DNA from: Candidatus Zixiibacteriota bacterium
GTDB taxonomy: Bacteria > Zixibacteria > MSB-5A5 > GN15 > FEB-12
Direction: 5' to 3'
Assembly: GCA_022571845.1 (NCBI GenBank)
Contig: JACZXB010000005.1
Coordinates: 147,888 to 182,251, forward strand
Length of the DNA: 34,364 bases
Of the stretch, positions 17,857-24,886 are shown piece after piece; positions within the stretch are counted from its first letter, which is position 1, and each line of letters opens with the position of its first letter. The notes under the pieces were generated by a model. It did no database searches and was not told the origin of the DNA. It saw only the letters and a program-made list of their open reading frames with translations. The position numbers were made by a program, and so were the translations under genes.

Positions 17857-19014
17857 ATGGCTGAATTTAAGCATTTTGACTTAAAAATTGTAGCCCCAGA
17901 ATTCGATTCCCCGCTTATAAATCTAATCATAGAGCTGGATAAACTAAGAGAGAGAGTTCTTTATGGTTCTACAAAGCCGATTATTTTTTATCAACTCAAA
18001 CAGATTTTCCATATGCTCGAAAGTCTTGCTTCAGCAAGAATAGAAGGAAACAATACAACAGTAGCAGATTATATAGAAACGAAAATTGAGCAATCATCTA
18101 AAAGTAATGATATGCAATTCAGGGAAATTCAGAACATGGAGGTCTGTCTGGATTTTATCGAAGAAAATATTGAAGACTCAAAAATTGATAGAGCGTTTAT
18201 AAGTGAACTTCATAAAATAGTCACAAAGGACTTACCTTTTAAAAATAAAGGTGAAGGAGACGAGACACCGGGAGCATATAGATCGAAACAAGTAAGCATA
18301 GCGAATTCATCACATATTCCACCTGAACCGGTTACTGTTTATAGTTACATGGAAGAATTGTGTGAATTTATTAAGACTGAACATGAATCCAAGTACGATC
18401 TTTTGAAAACATCTCTTGTGCACCACCGCTTCGTTTGGATTCATCCCTTTAACAACGGAAATGGGCGGACAGTTCGAATGCTTACATACGCAATGCTTAT
18501 CAAGTATGGGTTTAGTGTTCAAGCTGAGGTCGGAAGAATATTAAATCCCGCGGCAGTATTTTGCAATGACAGAAAAGAGTATTATGCTAAATTAGCTTTA
18601 GCAGATACAGGAACCGATGAGAATGTTTTGAAATGGTGTGAGTACGTACTAGGAGGCTTAAAAAAAGAGATTGAAAAGATTGACCGTTTACTAAAGTATG
18701 ATTTTTTAAAAAGCAAAATTCTGGTTCCAGCAATTGTTCATGCTTTAGACCGGGCATGGATAACTGAAATAGAATTTAGAGTACTAAAAAAAGCGATAGA
18801 TAAACAAATTATAAAGGCAGCAGACTTAAGCGATGTTATTCACACGAGGCATCTGCCAGAACGCTCAAGAATTATTCGGCGTCTAAAAGATAAGAAAATG
18901 CTTATTTCTGTCTCTGGAAGTCCGCGAAAGTACGCCATTTGTTTTCAAAATAATTATCTAATTCGGGGCATTATTGAACAATTGTCAAAAGAGGGCTTTG
19001 TTTCGGTTAATTAG
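17857..19014 (+). CDS. Fic-domain protein (probable AMP-transferase) with C-terminal winged helix
   Basis: This 385-residue protein carries the Fic core motif HPFNNGNGRTVR (196-207), complete with catalytic His and the GNGR anion site. Fic enzymes usually transfer AMP from ATP to Ser, Thr or Tyr of a target protein. An N-terminal SARIEG (59-64) matches the (S/T)xxxE(G/N) inhibitory helix, so it is a self-inhibited class II Fic. TPGAYRSKQVSI (137-148) is the usual flap region. Residues from about 300 to the end look like a winged helix-turn-helix. The sequence is more AT-rich than its neighbours and interrupts panC-panD, suggesting horizontal acquisition. It has its own promoter, nearby repeats and a downstream terminator. 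No antitoxin gene is adjacent. Confidence 0.92.
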   Translation: MAEFKHFDLKIVAPEFDSPLINLIIELDKLRERVLYGSTKPIIFYQLKQIFHMLESLASARIEGNNTTVADYIETKIEQSSKSNDMQFREIQNMEVCLDFIEENIEDSKIDRAFISELHKIVTKDLPFKNKGEGDETPGAYRSKQVSIANSSHIPPEPVTVYSYMEELCEFIKTEHESKYDLLKTSLVHHRFVWIHPFNNGNGRTVRMLTYAMLIKYGFSVQAEVGRILNPAAVFCNDRKEYYAKLALADTGTDENVLKWCEYVLGGLKKEIEKIDRLLKYDFLKSKILVPAIVHALDRAWITEIEFRVLKKAIDKQIIKAADLSDVIHTRHLPERSRIIRRLKDKKMLISVSGSPRKYAICFQNNYLIRGIIEQLSKEGFVSVN

Positions 19015-19040
19015 TCCCTTCTTTCTTCTATTTCCTTGAT

Positions 19041-19069
19041 GCACGACTTTGTGCGACGTGCGTTTTTTT
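19041..19069 (+). terminator. Probable intrinsic terminator after fic
   Basis: GCACG (19041-19045) pairs with CGTGC (19057-19061), and a shorter GCAC/GTGC alternative exists within. The stem is followed by G and seven T residues (19063-19069). The stem is short but all-strong at its base. It would isolate fic from panD, which has its own promoter just downstream. Confidence 0.5.
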
Positions 19070-19085
19070 CGTGCTATATGGAGGC

Positions 19086-19113
19086 TTGATTTGATATTCA
19101 CTTTGGCTATATT
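19086..19113 (+). promoter_or_regulatory. Probable promoter of panD
   Basis: TTGATT (19086-19091) and TATATT (19108-19113) are separated by 16 bases. The panD ATG lies nine bases past the -10 box, so any leader would be only a few bases long and carries no Shine-Dalgarno sequence. The promoter lies just after the fic terminator. Confidence 0.5.
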
Positions 19114-19122
19114 CCCCGTCTT

Positions 19123-19476
19123 ATGCAGATAACTGTTTGTAAATCAAAGATTCACCGGGCAACCATAACCGGCGGTGACACCGGCTATGTCGGCTCTATA
19201 ACCATAGATTCCGATTTAGTCAAACAGGCTGATATGGTACCTTATGAGCGGGTTCAAATTTGTAATGTGACCAATGGCGAGCGTTTTGAGACCTATATTA
19301 TTCCCGGCGAGGCCGGCAAGGGGGAGATTATCTTAAACGGCGCCGCTGCCCGCAGGGGTCTGCCGGGGGATATCGTCATAATAATTGCTTACGGTATTAT
19401 CGAAAAAGATGAAGCTGAGGGGCACCAGCCGGTAGTTGTCCATGTTGACTCCAATAACCGAGCGGTCAAAATCTGA
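19123..19476 (+). CDS. panD: Aspartate 1-decarboxylase precursor
   Basis: This 117-residue pyruvoyl enzyme makes beta-alanine from aspartate for pantothenate synthesis, supplying the substrate of PanC. The self-cleavage site is visible as YVGSITID, with Gly24-Ser25 at the canonical position; Ser25 would become the pyruvoyl group. KSKIHRATIT (7-16), ICNVTNGERFETY and NGAAARRGLPGDIVIIIAY are family blocks. Length is normal (about 115-130). It lies downstream of the Fic gene rather than next to panC and appears to be transcribed from its own promoter. Confidence 0.97.
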   Translation: MQITVCKSKIHRATITGGDTGYVGSITIDSDLVKQADMVPYERVQICNVTNGERFETYIIPGEAGKGEIILNGAAARRGLPGDIVIIIAYGIIEKDEAEGHQPVVVHVDSNNRAVKI

Positions 19477-19491
19477 TTTTGAAAAAAGTCA

Positions 19492-19519
19492 GTGACAAAA
19501 AGCTAACTTTTAATAATTT
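19492..19519 (+). promoter_or_regulatory. Possible promoter of the GlmU-like gene
   Basis: GTGACA (19492-19497) and TAATTT (19514-19519) are 16 bases apart, and the ATG begins six bases after the second box with no ribosome binding site. The matches are partial and the sequence is AT-rich. The gene may equally be co-transcribed with panD, which ends 48 bases upstream. Confidence 0.3.
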
Positions 19520-19524
19520 CAAAT

Positions 19525-20268
19525 ATGTCAATTAAACGGGCAGCCATAATTCTCGCCGCCGGCAAAGGCAAACGGATGAAATCGGAACTGGCCAAAGTTC
19601 TGCATCCGATAAACGGCCGGCCAATGATAAGAGTTCTCTTAGATGAACTAAGCCAGCTCAAATTCGAAAAGACTGTTTTGGTCATAGGTCATCAGGGTGA
19701 AGAAATTCAAAAAGAGCTGTCTGATTCAGCTGTGGAGTTCGTCTGGCAGCTGGAGCAGCTCGGTACCGGCCATGCGGTACAGATGGCTGCTGAGAAGTTG
19801 TCAGATTTTGATGGTACAACACTGGTGGCGCTGGGTGATGTTCCGTTTTTGTCGGCTGCAACTATAGAAAATCTGTTTGAAATGCACCATAAGTCAGAAT
19901 CAGCTGCGACCTGTTTATCAGCCGATTTCGAAGATCCAGCCGGTTATGGCAGAATTGTCCGAATAAATGATACAGACCAGATAGAGGCGATAGTTGAACA
20001 CAAAGAGGCCTCTCCGGAAATCCTTGAAATCAAAGAGATAAACTCCGGTACTTTTTGCTTTGATAATCAGGAGCTTTTCAGATGGCTCAAAAAAGTCAAA
20101 AGTGAAAATGTCCAAAGCGAATACTATCTAACCGACGTCATTAAGCTAATGAATGACAATGGCTTAAAGGTTTCAGTGGTAAAAGCTAAGAACCGGGACG
20201 AAGTCTGCGGAATCAACTCAATTGAGCAGCTTGAAGAGTTAGAGCAGAAATTCAGAAATAGGGCATAA
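19525..20268 (+). CDS. glmU: GlmU-type N-acetylglucosamine-1-phosphate uridylyltransferase domain only
   Basis: This 247-residue nucleotidyltransferase matches the N-terminal half of GlmU, which makes UDP-GlcNAc from UTP and GlcNAc-1-phosphate for peptidoglycan and lipopolysaccharide. IILAAGKGKRMKSELAKVLHPI (9-30, read as shorter blocks LAAGKGKRM and KVLHPI) is the nucleotide-binding loop. QLGTGHAVQMA, ALGDVPFLS, PAGYGRIVR and EINSGTF are the substrate-binding motifs in order. The protein ends after the CGINSIEQLEELE block, exactly where full GlmU would continue into its hexapeptide acetyltransferase domain, so that domain is absent. Acetylation must be done by another protein, or the enzyme serves a different sugar phosphate. 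Confidence 0.88.
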   Translation: MSIKRAAIILAAGKGKRMKSELAKVLHPINGRPMIRVLLDELSQLKFEKTVLVIGHQGEEIQKELSDSAVEFVWQLEQLGTGHAVQMAAEKLSDFDGTTLVALGDVPFLSAATIENLFEMHHKSESAATCLSADFEDPAGYGRIVRINDTDQIEAIVEHKEASPEILEIKEINSGTFCFDNQELFRWLKKVKSENVQSEYYLTDVIKLMNDNGLKVSVVKAKNRDEVCGINSIEQLEELEQKFRNRA

Positions 20269-20360
20269 ATCTCATTTTTTTTGACACAAATCAAAGCCCA
20301 ATTACGTTTAACTATTGAAAGCTATCTTACCGGCCGATAATATAAAAAACGGGTTTTATA

Positions 20361-20389
20361 TTGACGAAACGACAATTTCCATATAAATT
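20361..20389 (+). promoter_or_regulatory. Possible promoter before the small secreted-protein gene
   Basis: TTGACG (20361-20366) and TAAATT (20384-20389) are 17 bases apart, with the ATG at 20406. A perfect TTGACA also lies at 20281-20286 but has only a weak -10 partner near 20303. Either could start this transcription unit. Confidence 0.35.
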
Positions 20390-20405
20390 CATAGAGACTT
20401 CAGTT

Positions 20406-20876
20406 ATGAAAAACATAATCACAATATTAGTATTGGTCCTTTTGGCTTTGCCTGTTTCGGCTCAGTTTGTAGAACAACCTCAAACGAGACCTGATATTGC
20501 CAAAGACAGCTACGGGGCTTCTCCGTCGGAGACACCTTTTTCGCTGCTCGACCTTTCGCGAATTAGATGGTCACACAGCTATTCGGTAACATATTTCTCC
20601 GGTGGCATAGGCTCCTCTTCTTTGGGAATTTTTAATACTACTATGTTCTATGAGCTTTCTTCGAAACTGTCGCTAAATATGAATCTTGGAATTGCCCACG
20701 ACCCCAGCTCACTTTGGACTAATGGCAAAACCAGCAATACAACTTTTCTGCCCGGGTTTACGCTTGACTATCATCCCTCTAAGAAGTTTCAGATGAGTAT
20801 TTCGTATCAGCAGTATCTGGGTAACCCGTATTACTATCCTAACTACTACCGAAGGGGGATGTTCTCGATTAGGTAA
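20406..20876 (+). CDS. Small secreted protein, possibly outer-membrane associated
   Basis: I do not recognise this 156-residue protein. From the ATG at 20406 it begins with a clear signal peptide, KNIITILVLVLLALPVSAQF, with likely cleavage after SAQ or A-Q. A TTG 45 bases upstream would extend it by 15 polar residues and bury the signal peptide, so I reject that start. The mature part has alternating polar and aromatic or hydrophobic residues (HSYSVTYFSGG, LSLNMNLGIAH, FQMSISYQQYLG), as in short beta-barrel or autotransporter-like strands. The C-terminus is rich in Tyr and Arg. It would be periplasmic or in the outer membrane. No function can be assigned. Confidence 0.7.
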   Translation: MKNIITILVLVLLALPVSAQFVEQPQTRPDIAKDSYGASPSETPFSLLDLSRIRWSHSYSVTYFSGGIGSSSLGIFNTTMFYELSSKLSLNMNLGIAHDPSSLWTNGKTSNTTFLPGFTLDYHPSKKFQMSISYQQYLGNPYYYPNYYRRGMFSIR

Positions 20877-20944
20877 AGAGCTAAAGAATAAAAGATTTTT
20901 TTGTTTCTCGATTCGCCCCGTTTTCTCACCTTAGCTAACAGTCA

Positions 20945-21463
20945 ATGTCAAATAAGATAAATAAATTTCAAACCAGCAAACTATCAAATCTCAGTAGAGT
21001 TAAGGCATTTCTCCGTAAGCTTAGATACGCAGGTTATCTGGCAATTATGCTGGTAACGGCCTATTCGATTTATGAGATATCGTTCTTGATAAAGTTGACA
21101 TCAGGCATTACCATAGAGAAGCAGGTTCCAGCAAGCCAGGCCGATGTTGAGATAATTTATTCGAAAGGGAATCTGCTAAACGCGGAAATTGTGGCCAATA
21201 AACTGGCAGACTATAGGGGCAGTGATTTGGCCATATCTGTTGTTGGTATGGAAGCGCTCGAAGGTCGCTTATTGCGCAAGACTTTGGTGATATCCCGCAA
21301 GAAGAATACAAAGATAGCACAGATGGTTGCGGAAAAAATAGGTATCGATAATTCCAAAGTTGTTTACAGGGCACCGATTGATAAAGATATGTCACCGACA
21401 GTAACTCTGGTATTGGGAGAGGATTTGCCGGTATATGTTCAAGAAAAAGCTAAGGAGATTTGA
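20945..21463 (+). CDS. Membrane-anchored LytR_C-domain protein
   Basis: This 172-residue protein has a basic N-terminus, one membrane segment at about 29-50 (AGYLAIMLVTAYSIYEISFL) and an extracytoplasmic domain resembling the LytR/CpsA/Psr C-terminal domain. The pattern VEIIYSKGNLLNAEIVANKLADY, a basic middle with RKTLVISRKK, then IAQMVAEKIGI and VTLVLGEDL fits that fold. The catalytic LCP domain is absent. LytR_C proteins without LCP are often found next to rsfS, and here rsfS follows after nine bases. The role is unknown; a cell-envelope function is likely from the domain and location. Confidence 0.75.
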   Translation: MSNKINKFQTSKLSNLSRVKAFLRKLRYAGYLAIMLVTAYSIYEISFLIKLTSGITIEKQVPASQADVEIIYSKGNLLNAEIVANKLADYRGSDLAISVVGMEALEGRLLRKTLVISRKKNTKIAQMVAEKIGIDNSKVVYRAPIDKDMSPTVTLVLGEDLPVYVQEKAKEI

Positions 21464-21472
21464 TTTAGCAGT

Positions 21473-21841
21473 TTGAAAAAGCAGTTGTCTCTGGAACTGG
21501 CCCGAATGGCCGGTCGTCTGGCTCTGGAGAAAAAGGGTTTTGACGTTCGTATATTAAGGCTGAAAGAATTATCTTCAGTTTGTGATTACTTTTTGATAGT
21601 TTCCGGTGAAGCCGACCTTCATGTCAAGGCCATCGCCGAGACTATTGTAAAAGGACTAAAAGAAGCAGGCGAAAGGCCATTGCATTTGGAAGGAATGGAT
21701 GAAGGAAACTGGGTGCTGCTTGATTATATAGATGTGATAGTTCATGTTTTTCGAGAGCCCACCAGACAATTTTACTCTCTGGAAAGACTTTGGGGAGATG
21801 CGCCGATAGAACAACTGGCCGACAAGGCGCTGGCAGGTTAA
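21473..21841 (+). CDS. rsfS: Ribosome silencing factor RsfS
   Basis: This 122-residue protein binds ribosomal protein uL14 of the large subunit and blocks subunit joining during starvation. CDYFLIVSGEADLHVKAIAE, GMDEGNWVLLDYIDVIVHVF and FYSLERLWGDAP are the conserved blocks in order. The length is normal for the family (105-130). The start appears to be TTG at 21473; AAGGAG lies 15 bases upstream, which is farther than usual. It follows the LytR_C gene closely and precedes rho by 37 bases. Confidence 0.94.
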   Translation: MKKQLSLELARMAGRLALEKKGFDVRILRLKELSSVCDYFLIVSGEADLHVKAIAETIVKGLKEAGERPLHLEGMDEGNWVLLDYIDVIVHVFREPTRQFYSLERLWGDAPIEQLADKALAG

Positions 21842-21858
21842 GAAATAAGCAATAACAT

Positions 21859-21864
21859 TATAAT
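21859..21864 (+). promoter_or_regulatory. Possible -10 element for rho
   Basis: A perfect TATAAT lies in the 37-base gap between rsfS and rho, 14 bases before the rho ATG. No good -35 hexamer is at the right distance because that position is within the 3' end of rsfS. A separate rho start would allow rho to be expressed apart from rsfS. Confidence 0.3.
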
Positions 21865-21878
21865 AGCAGGTTACAACC

Positions 21879-23126
21879 ATGGAAATAACGGAACTTAAAA
21901 CTAAGACTATTGCCGACCTTTTAAAGATGTCAGAAGATCTGGATATTCCGGGTGTTTCGGGTCTTAGAAAACAGGAGTTAATTTACAAAATTATGGAGGC
22001 CGGCTCAGCCTCGGACAGTACTATTCTGGCCGAAGGCGTGCTGGAGATTCTTGATGAAGGCTACGGTTTTTTGCGCTCGCCTGATTATAATTATCTGCCG
22101 GGGCAGGATGATATTTATGTCTCACCCTCCCAAATCAAGAGGTTTGATCTCAGAACAGGTGACATAATCTCCGGACAGGTGCGTCCGCCAAAAGATTCTG
22201 AACGGTATTTTGCTCTTCTCAAAATTGAGTCGGTAAATTATGAAGACCCCGATGCCGCCAAGCACAAGACTTTTTTTGACAATTTAACACCGCTCTATCC
22301 GGAAGTACCGTTTCGCCTGGAGCTTGATCCCGAAGAATTGACCACCCGCATTATCGATTTGATGTGTCCGATTGGCAAAGGTCAACGTGCTTTGATAACT
22401 TCGCCCCCCAAAGCCGGTAAAACCATGATTCTCCAGAAGATTGCTCAGGCAATTACTACTAATCATCCGGAGGTTAAACTTATTGTACTTTTGATAGACG
22501 AGCGGCCGGAGGAAGTAACTGATATGCGCCGGTCGGTGCGGGGTGAAGTGGTTTCATCGACTTTTGATGAACCGGCGGACAGGCACGTGCAGGTTGCCAA
22601 TATGGTACTGGAGAAATCGAAAAGATTAACCGAACACGGGCATGATGTTGTTATTTTGCTTGATTCAATCACAAGACTGGCCAGAGCGCATAACTCGGTA
22701 GTGCCTCACTCCGGCAAAATTCTCTCCGGTGGTGTAGACTCCAATGCTTTGCACAAACCAAAACGCTTTTTTGGAGCGGCCCGTAACATTGAAGGAGGCG
22801 GTTCGTTGACTATCATTGCCACGGCGCTAATTGAAACCGGTTCACGTATGGATGAAGTCATTTTTGAAGAGTTTAAAGGAACCGGTAATATGGAGCTGGT
22901 GCTTGACCGCCGCTTGTCGGACCGCAGGATATTTCCTGCAATGGACATTAATCGTTCGTCTACCCGTAAAGAAGAACTGCTGATGCCGGATGAAACTCTC
23001 ACAAAAATCTATATATTGAGAAAGTTTTTAGCAGAAATGAATCCAATTGAAGCGATGGAGTTTTTGATAGACAGAATGAAAAAGACCCAGTCTAATGCAA
23101 AGTTCCTGGCATCAATGAAAGACTAG
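21879..23126 (+). CDS. rho: Transcription termination factor Rho
   Basis: This 415-residue protein is the hexameric RNA helicase that ends transcription at Rho-dependent sites. The Rho N-terminal helical domain covers 1-45. The cold-shock-like RNA-binding domain (50-120) carries [22 protein letters not shown]. The RecA-like ATPase domain contains Walker [37 protein letters not shown] (Walker B), [14 protein letters not shown] (Q loop) and [11 protein letters not shown] (R loop). There is no long insertion, and length is close to the E. coli protein (419). The stop codon sits within the stem of an intrinsic terminator. Confidence 0.98.
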   Translation: MEITELKTKTIADLLKMSEDLDIPGVSGLRKQELIYKIMEAGSASDSTILAEGVLEILDEGYGFLRSPDYNYLPGQDDIYVSPSQIKRFDLRTGDIISGQVRPPKDSERYFALLKIESVNYEDPDAAKHKTFFDNLTPLYPEVPFRLELDPEELTTRIIDLMCPIGKGQRALITSPPKAGKTMILQKIAQAITTNHPEVKLIVLLIDERPEEVTDMRRSVRGEVVSSTFDEPADRHVQVANMVLEKSKRLTEHGHDVVILLDSITRLARAHNSVVPHSGKILSGGVDSNALHKPKRFFGAARNIEGGGSLTIIATALIETGSRMDEVIFEEFKGTGNMELVLDRRLSDRRIFPAMDINRSSTRKEELLMPDETLTKIYILRKFLAEMNPIEAMEFLIDRMKKTQSNAKFLASMKD

Positions 23127-23148
23127 CTGAGTTAGTCTTTGGGTTTTT
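23118..23148 (+). terminator. Intrinsic terminator overlapping the rho stop codon
   Basis: AAAGACTA (23118-23125) pairs perfectly with TAGTCTTT (23133-23140) over a seven-base loop. It is followed by GGG and five T residues (23144-23148). The rho stop codon (TAG, 23124-23126) lies in the stem and loop, and the T-tract lies inside the 3' end of the convergent minus-strand gene. On the minus strand the same stem is followed by only three T residues. Confidence 0.6.
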
Positions 23149-24109
23149 CGTCTCTGATCTCTTTGTACATTATCAGTCCGTCGCTTCCGACTGCAAAAAG
23201 GTAGCTGTCGACAAAGCACATATCCAGTATAGTTAGTTCCAGTGGTGTCTCTTCTTCAGCCCAATTGATGCCTCCGTCAATTGTCACCATCATCGCCCCT
23301 TTGCTTCCGGCAATATATCCATATTGACTGTTTAACAATATTGAGCTCAAAAAGGATTTCTTTTTATCCTGCTTTTTGTTATACCAGGTTTTACCGCTGT
23401 CATTAGAGTAACCACAAGTTCCTTTGGGTCCGGCCATGATGCCCGTAGAGCCGTACATGGAAAATGTTCTAGCCGGGGCACCTTCTAGAGTGGCCACAGA
23501 CTGCCACGATTTGCCATCGTCGTTTGAGATGTTCAGCCGTCCTATTGCCATAAAATACATTTTGTTTTTTGATTTGCTTTGTCTAATCTCGCTATAAGCC
23601 AGTCCCGAGGCCTCGAATCTTTCCCAGTTCTTGCCGCCGTCAACAGTTCTCACTGCAATTCCGTTAAAGCTGTTTGATTCTAAGGGCCGCATTCCCACCG
23701 CAACGCCAGTAAGAGAGTCTTTCATTTCAATATCAAAAAAAATTGCGCCAATATCGTCAAAAGAAACATCATGCCAGCTGGAGCCGCCGTCGCTGGTTTT
23801 AAAAATGGAACCGAGATGTCCACAGGACCAGCCGTTTTGGCTGTTTTCAAAATAAAGTGATTCTATCCGAATATTTTTGATAATCACTGATTTCTGCCAG
23901 CTTTTACCTCTATCTGAGGTTCTGAAACAGTAACCGCTGGCAGTTACTACCAGACCGCTGTCGGCGGTAATCATTACTATATCAGTCAGGTGGTCATAGG
24001 AGGGAAATTCTATGAGCTGCCAGTCCTGAGGATTAACGCCTGTGCTGAAAATAGCTAAAGCTGCCAGCAAAAGCAGAAATCTGCCGATTATCGTTTTAAT
24101 TGTTTCCAT
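23132..24109 (-). CDS. Secreted BNR/YCF48-like beta-propeller protein
   Basis: This 325-residue protein has a hydrophobic N-terminal signal (about 10-27, FLLLLAALAIFSTG) and then repeated Asp-box motifs of the BNR/YCF48 type: RTSDRGKSW, KTSDGGSSW, RTVDGGKNW, ISNDDGKSW, YSNDSGKTW and VTIDGGINW. Each follows a strand pair with G-x-x-G loops, giving about six blades of a beta-propeller. Such proteins act as scaffolds or assembly factors, as with YCF48/HCF136 in photosystem II; in non-photosynthetic bacteria the role is unknown. No C-terminal sorting domain or anchor is visible. It converges on rho with a gap of five bases. Confidence 0.83.
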   Translation of the reverse strand: METIKTIIGRFLLLLAALAIFSTGVNPQDWQLIEFPSYDHLTDIVMITADSGLVVTASGYCFRTSDRGKSWQKSVIIKNIRIESLYFENSQNGWSCGHLGSIFKTSDGGSSWHDVSFDDIGAIFFDIEMKDSLTGVAVGMRPLESNSFNGIAVRTVDGGKNWERFEASGLAYSEIRQSKSKNKMYFMAIGRLNISNDDGKSWQSVATLEGAPARTFSMYGSTGIMAGPKGTCGYSNDSGKTWYNKKQDKKKSFLSSILLNSQYGYIAGSKGAMMVTIDGGINWAEEETPLELTILDMCFVDSYLFAVGSDGLIMYKEIRDEKPKD

Positions 24110-24220
24110 AGCTATATCTTTTTACTATCCCAACCGGTATAAGTTTTAAGAAATTATGTTTAAGTAAGATAATCGGCTTAACTTTGATGTCAAATAAGCA
24201 GTTGTCTAAGGATTTTGCCT

Positions 24221-24886
24221 ATGGATAAATCACCGGTAATAGAGATAAATAACGTTTATCTCAAATCTGACCGCAGAAATCAGATATTTAAGAATCTGGA
24301 TTTCAAGCTTATGCAGGGCAGGTCTGCTGTGGTATACGGCCCTCCCGGTTCTGGCAAGTCCAGTCTCATAAATCTTCTTTTGGGGTTGCAAAAGCCGAGT
24401 TCGGGGTCGGTTGAACTGTTTGGTCAGAATATCGGCAATTCATCAAAGATGAGACTAAACAACATACGCCGGAAAATCGGCGGAATTGGCGGCATGTTTG
24501 AACTGATACCGTCGCTGACAGTATCTGAAAACATAGCCTACCCGCTGGTGATAACAGGCGAAAGAAGTAAAGTCCGCAAGGAGCGGCTCTTAAAAATGCT
24601 GACCGAGTTTTCTTTGATAAAACAGGCTGCTGATTTGCCGGAGAAACTAACCAGAGTAGAGCGGACACTGGTACAGTTTGCCAGGGCTTCGATAGCCAAT
24701 CAGCCGCTGCTCATAATTGATGAACCTTCGGCCGGACTTGACAGCAAGACTTTCAGCCGTTTGTCCGAATTTTTAGTCCGGGCGTCATTTTCAGGGAGGT
24801 CGATGATAATACTGACCTCGGAACCGGGCACCAAAAAAATTCCTAACTCAGATTTCTATCAGCTCAAAGGAGGTGGGTTAGTCTGA
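24221..24886 (+). CDS. ftsE: FtsE-like ABC ATPase with eroded catalytic motifs
   Basis: This 221-residue protein is by position and overall sequence the ATPase partner of FtsX, acting at the division site to control peptidoglycan hydrolysis. Walker A GPPGSGKSS (40-48) and Walker B LLIIDEP with D167-E168 are intact. The Q-loop Gln is Gly (G91 in GGIGGMF), the ABC signature LSGGE/Q reads LTRVE (143-147), and the switch His after Walker B reads TSEP (199-202). ATP binding is possible but standard ABC hydrolysis is unlikely. I use the ATG at 24221, eight bases after AAGGAT; a TTG six bases upstream is less likely. It heads the long ftsE-rluD run. Confidence 0.85.
   Translation: MDKSPVIEINNVYLKSDRRNQIFKNLDFKLMQGRSAVVYGPPGSGKSSLINLLLGLQKPSSGSVELFGQNIGNSSKMRLNNIRRKIGGIGGMFELIPSLTVSENIAYPLVITGERSKVRKERLLKMLTEFSLIKQAADLPEKLTRVERTLVQFARASIANQPLLIIDEPSAGLDSKTFSRLSEFLVRASFSGRSMIILTSEPGTKKIPNSDFYQLKGGGLV
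24866..24885 (+). promoter_or_regulatory. Strong Shine-Dalgarno sequence that sets a CTG start for ftsX
   Basis: AAAGGAGGTGGG (24866-24877) lies at the end of ftsE. AGGAGG ends nine bases before the CTG at 24883, which is in frame with ftsX. The CTG overlaps the ftsE stop as CTGA, the layout normally seen as ATGA in coupled genes. No ATG, GTG or TTG in the ftsX frame lies between this site and codon 32. Confidence 0.75.

Noticed and set aside
17857-19014. Fic gene as half of a fic/antitoxin (FicTA) toxin-antitoxin module
   Set aside because: The inhibitory motif is inside the same protein (class II Fic), and no small antitoxin frame lies next to it.
20269-20290. T-run after the GlmU-like gene as a terminator
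   Set aside because: Eight T residues are present, but no hairpin precedes them. Part of the T-run belongs to a TTGACA box.
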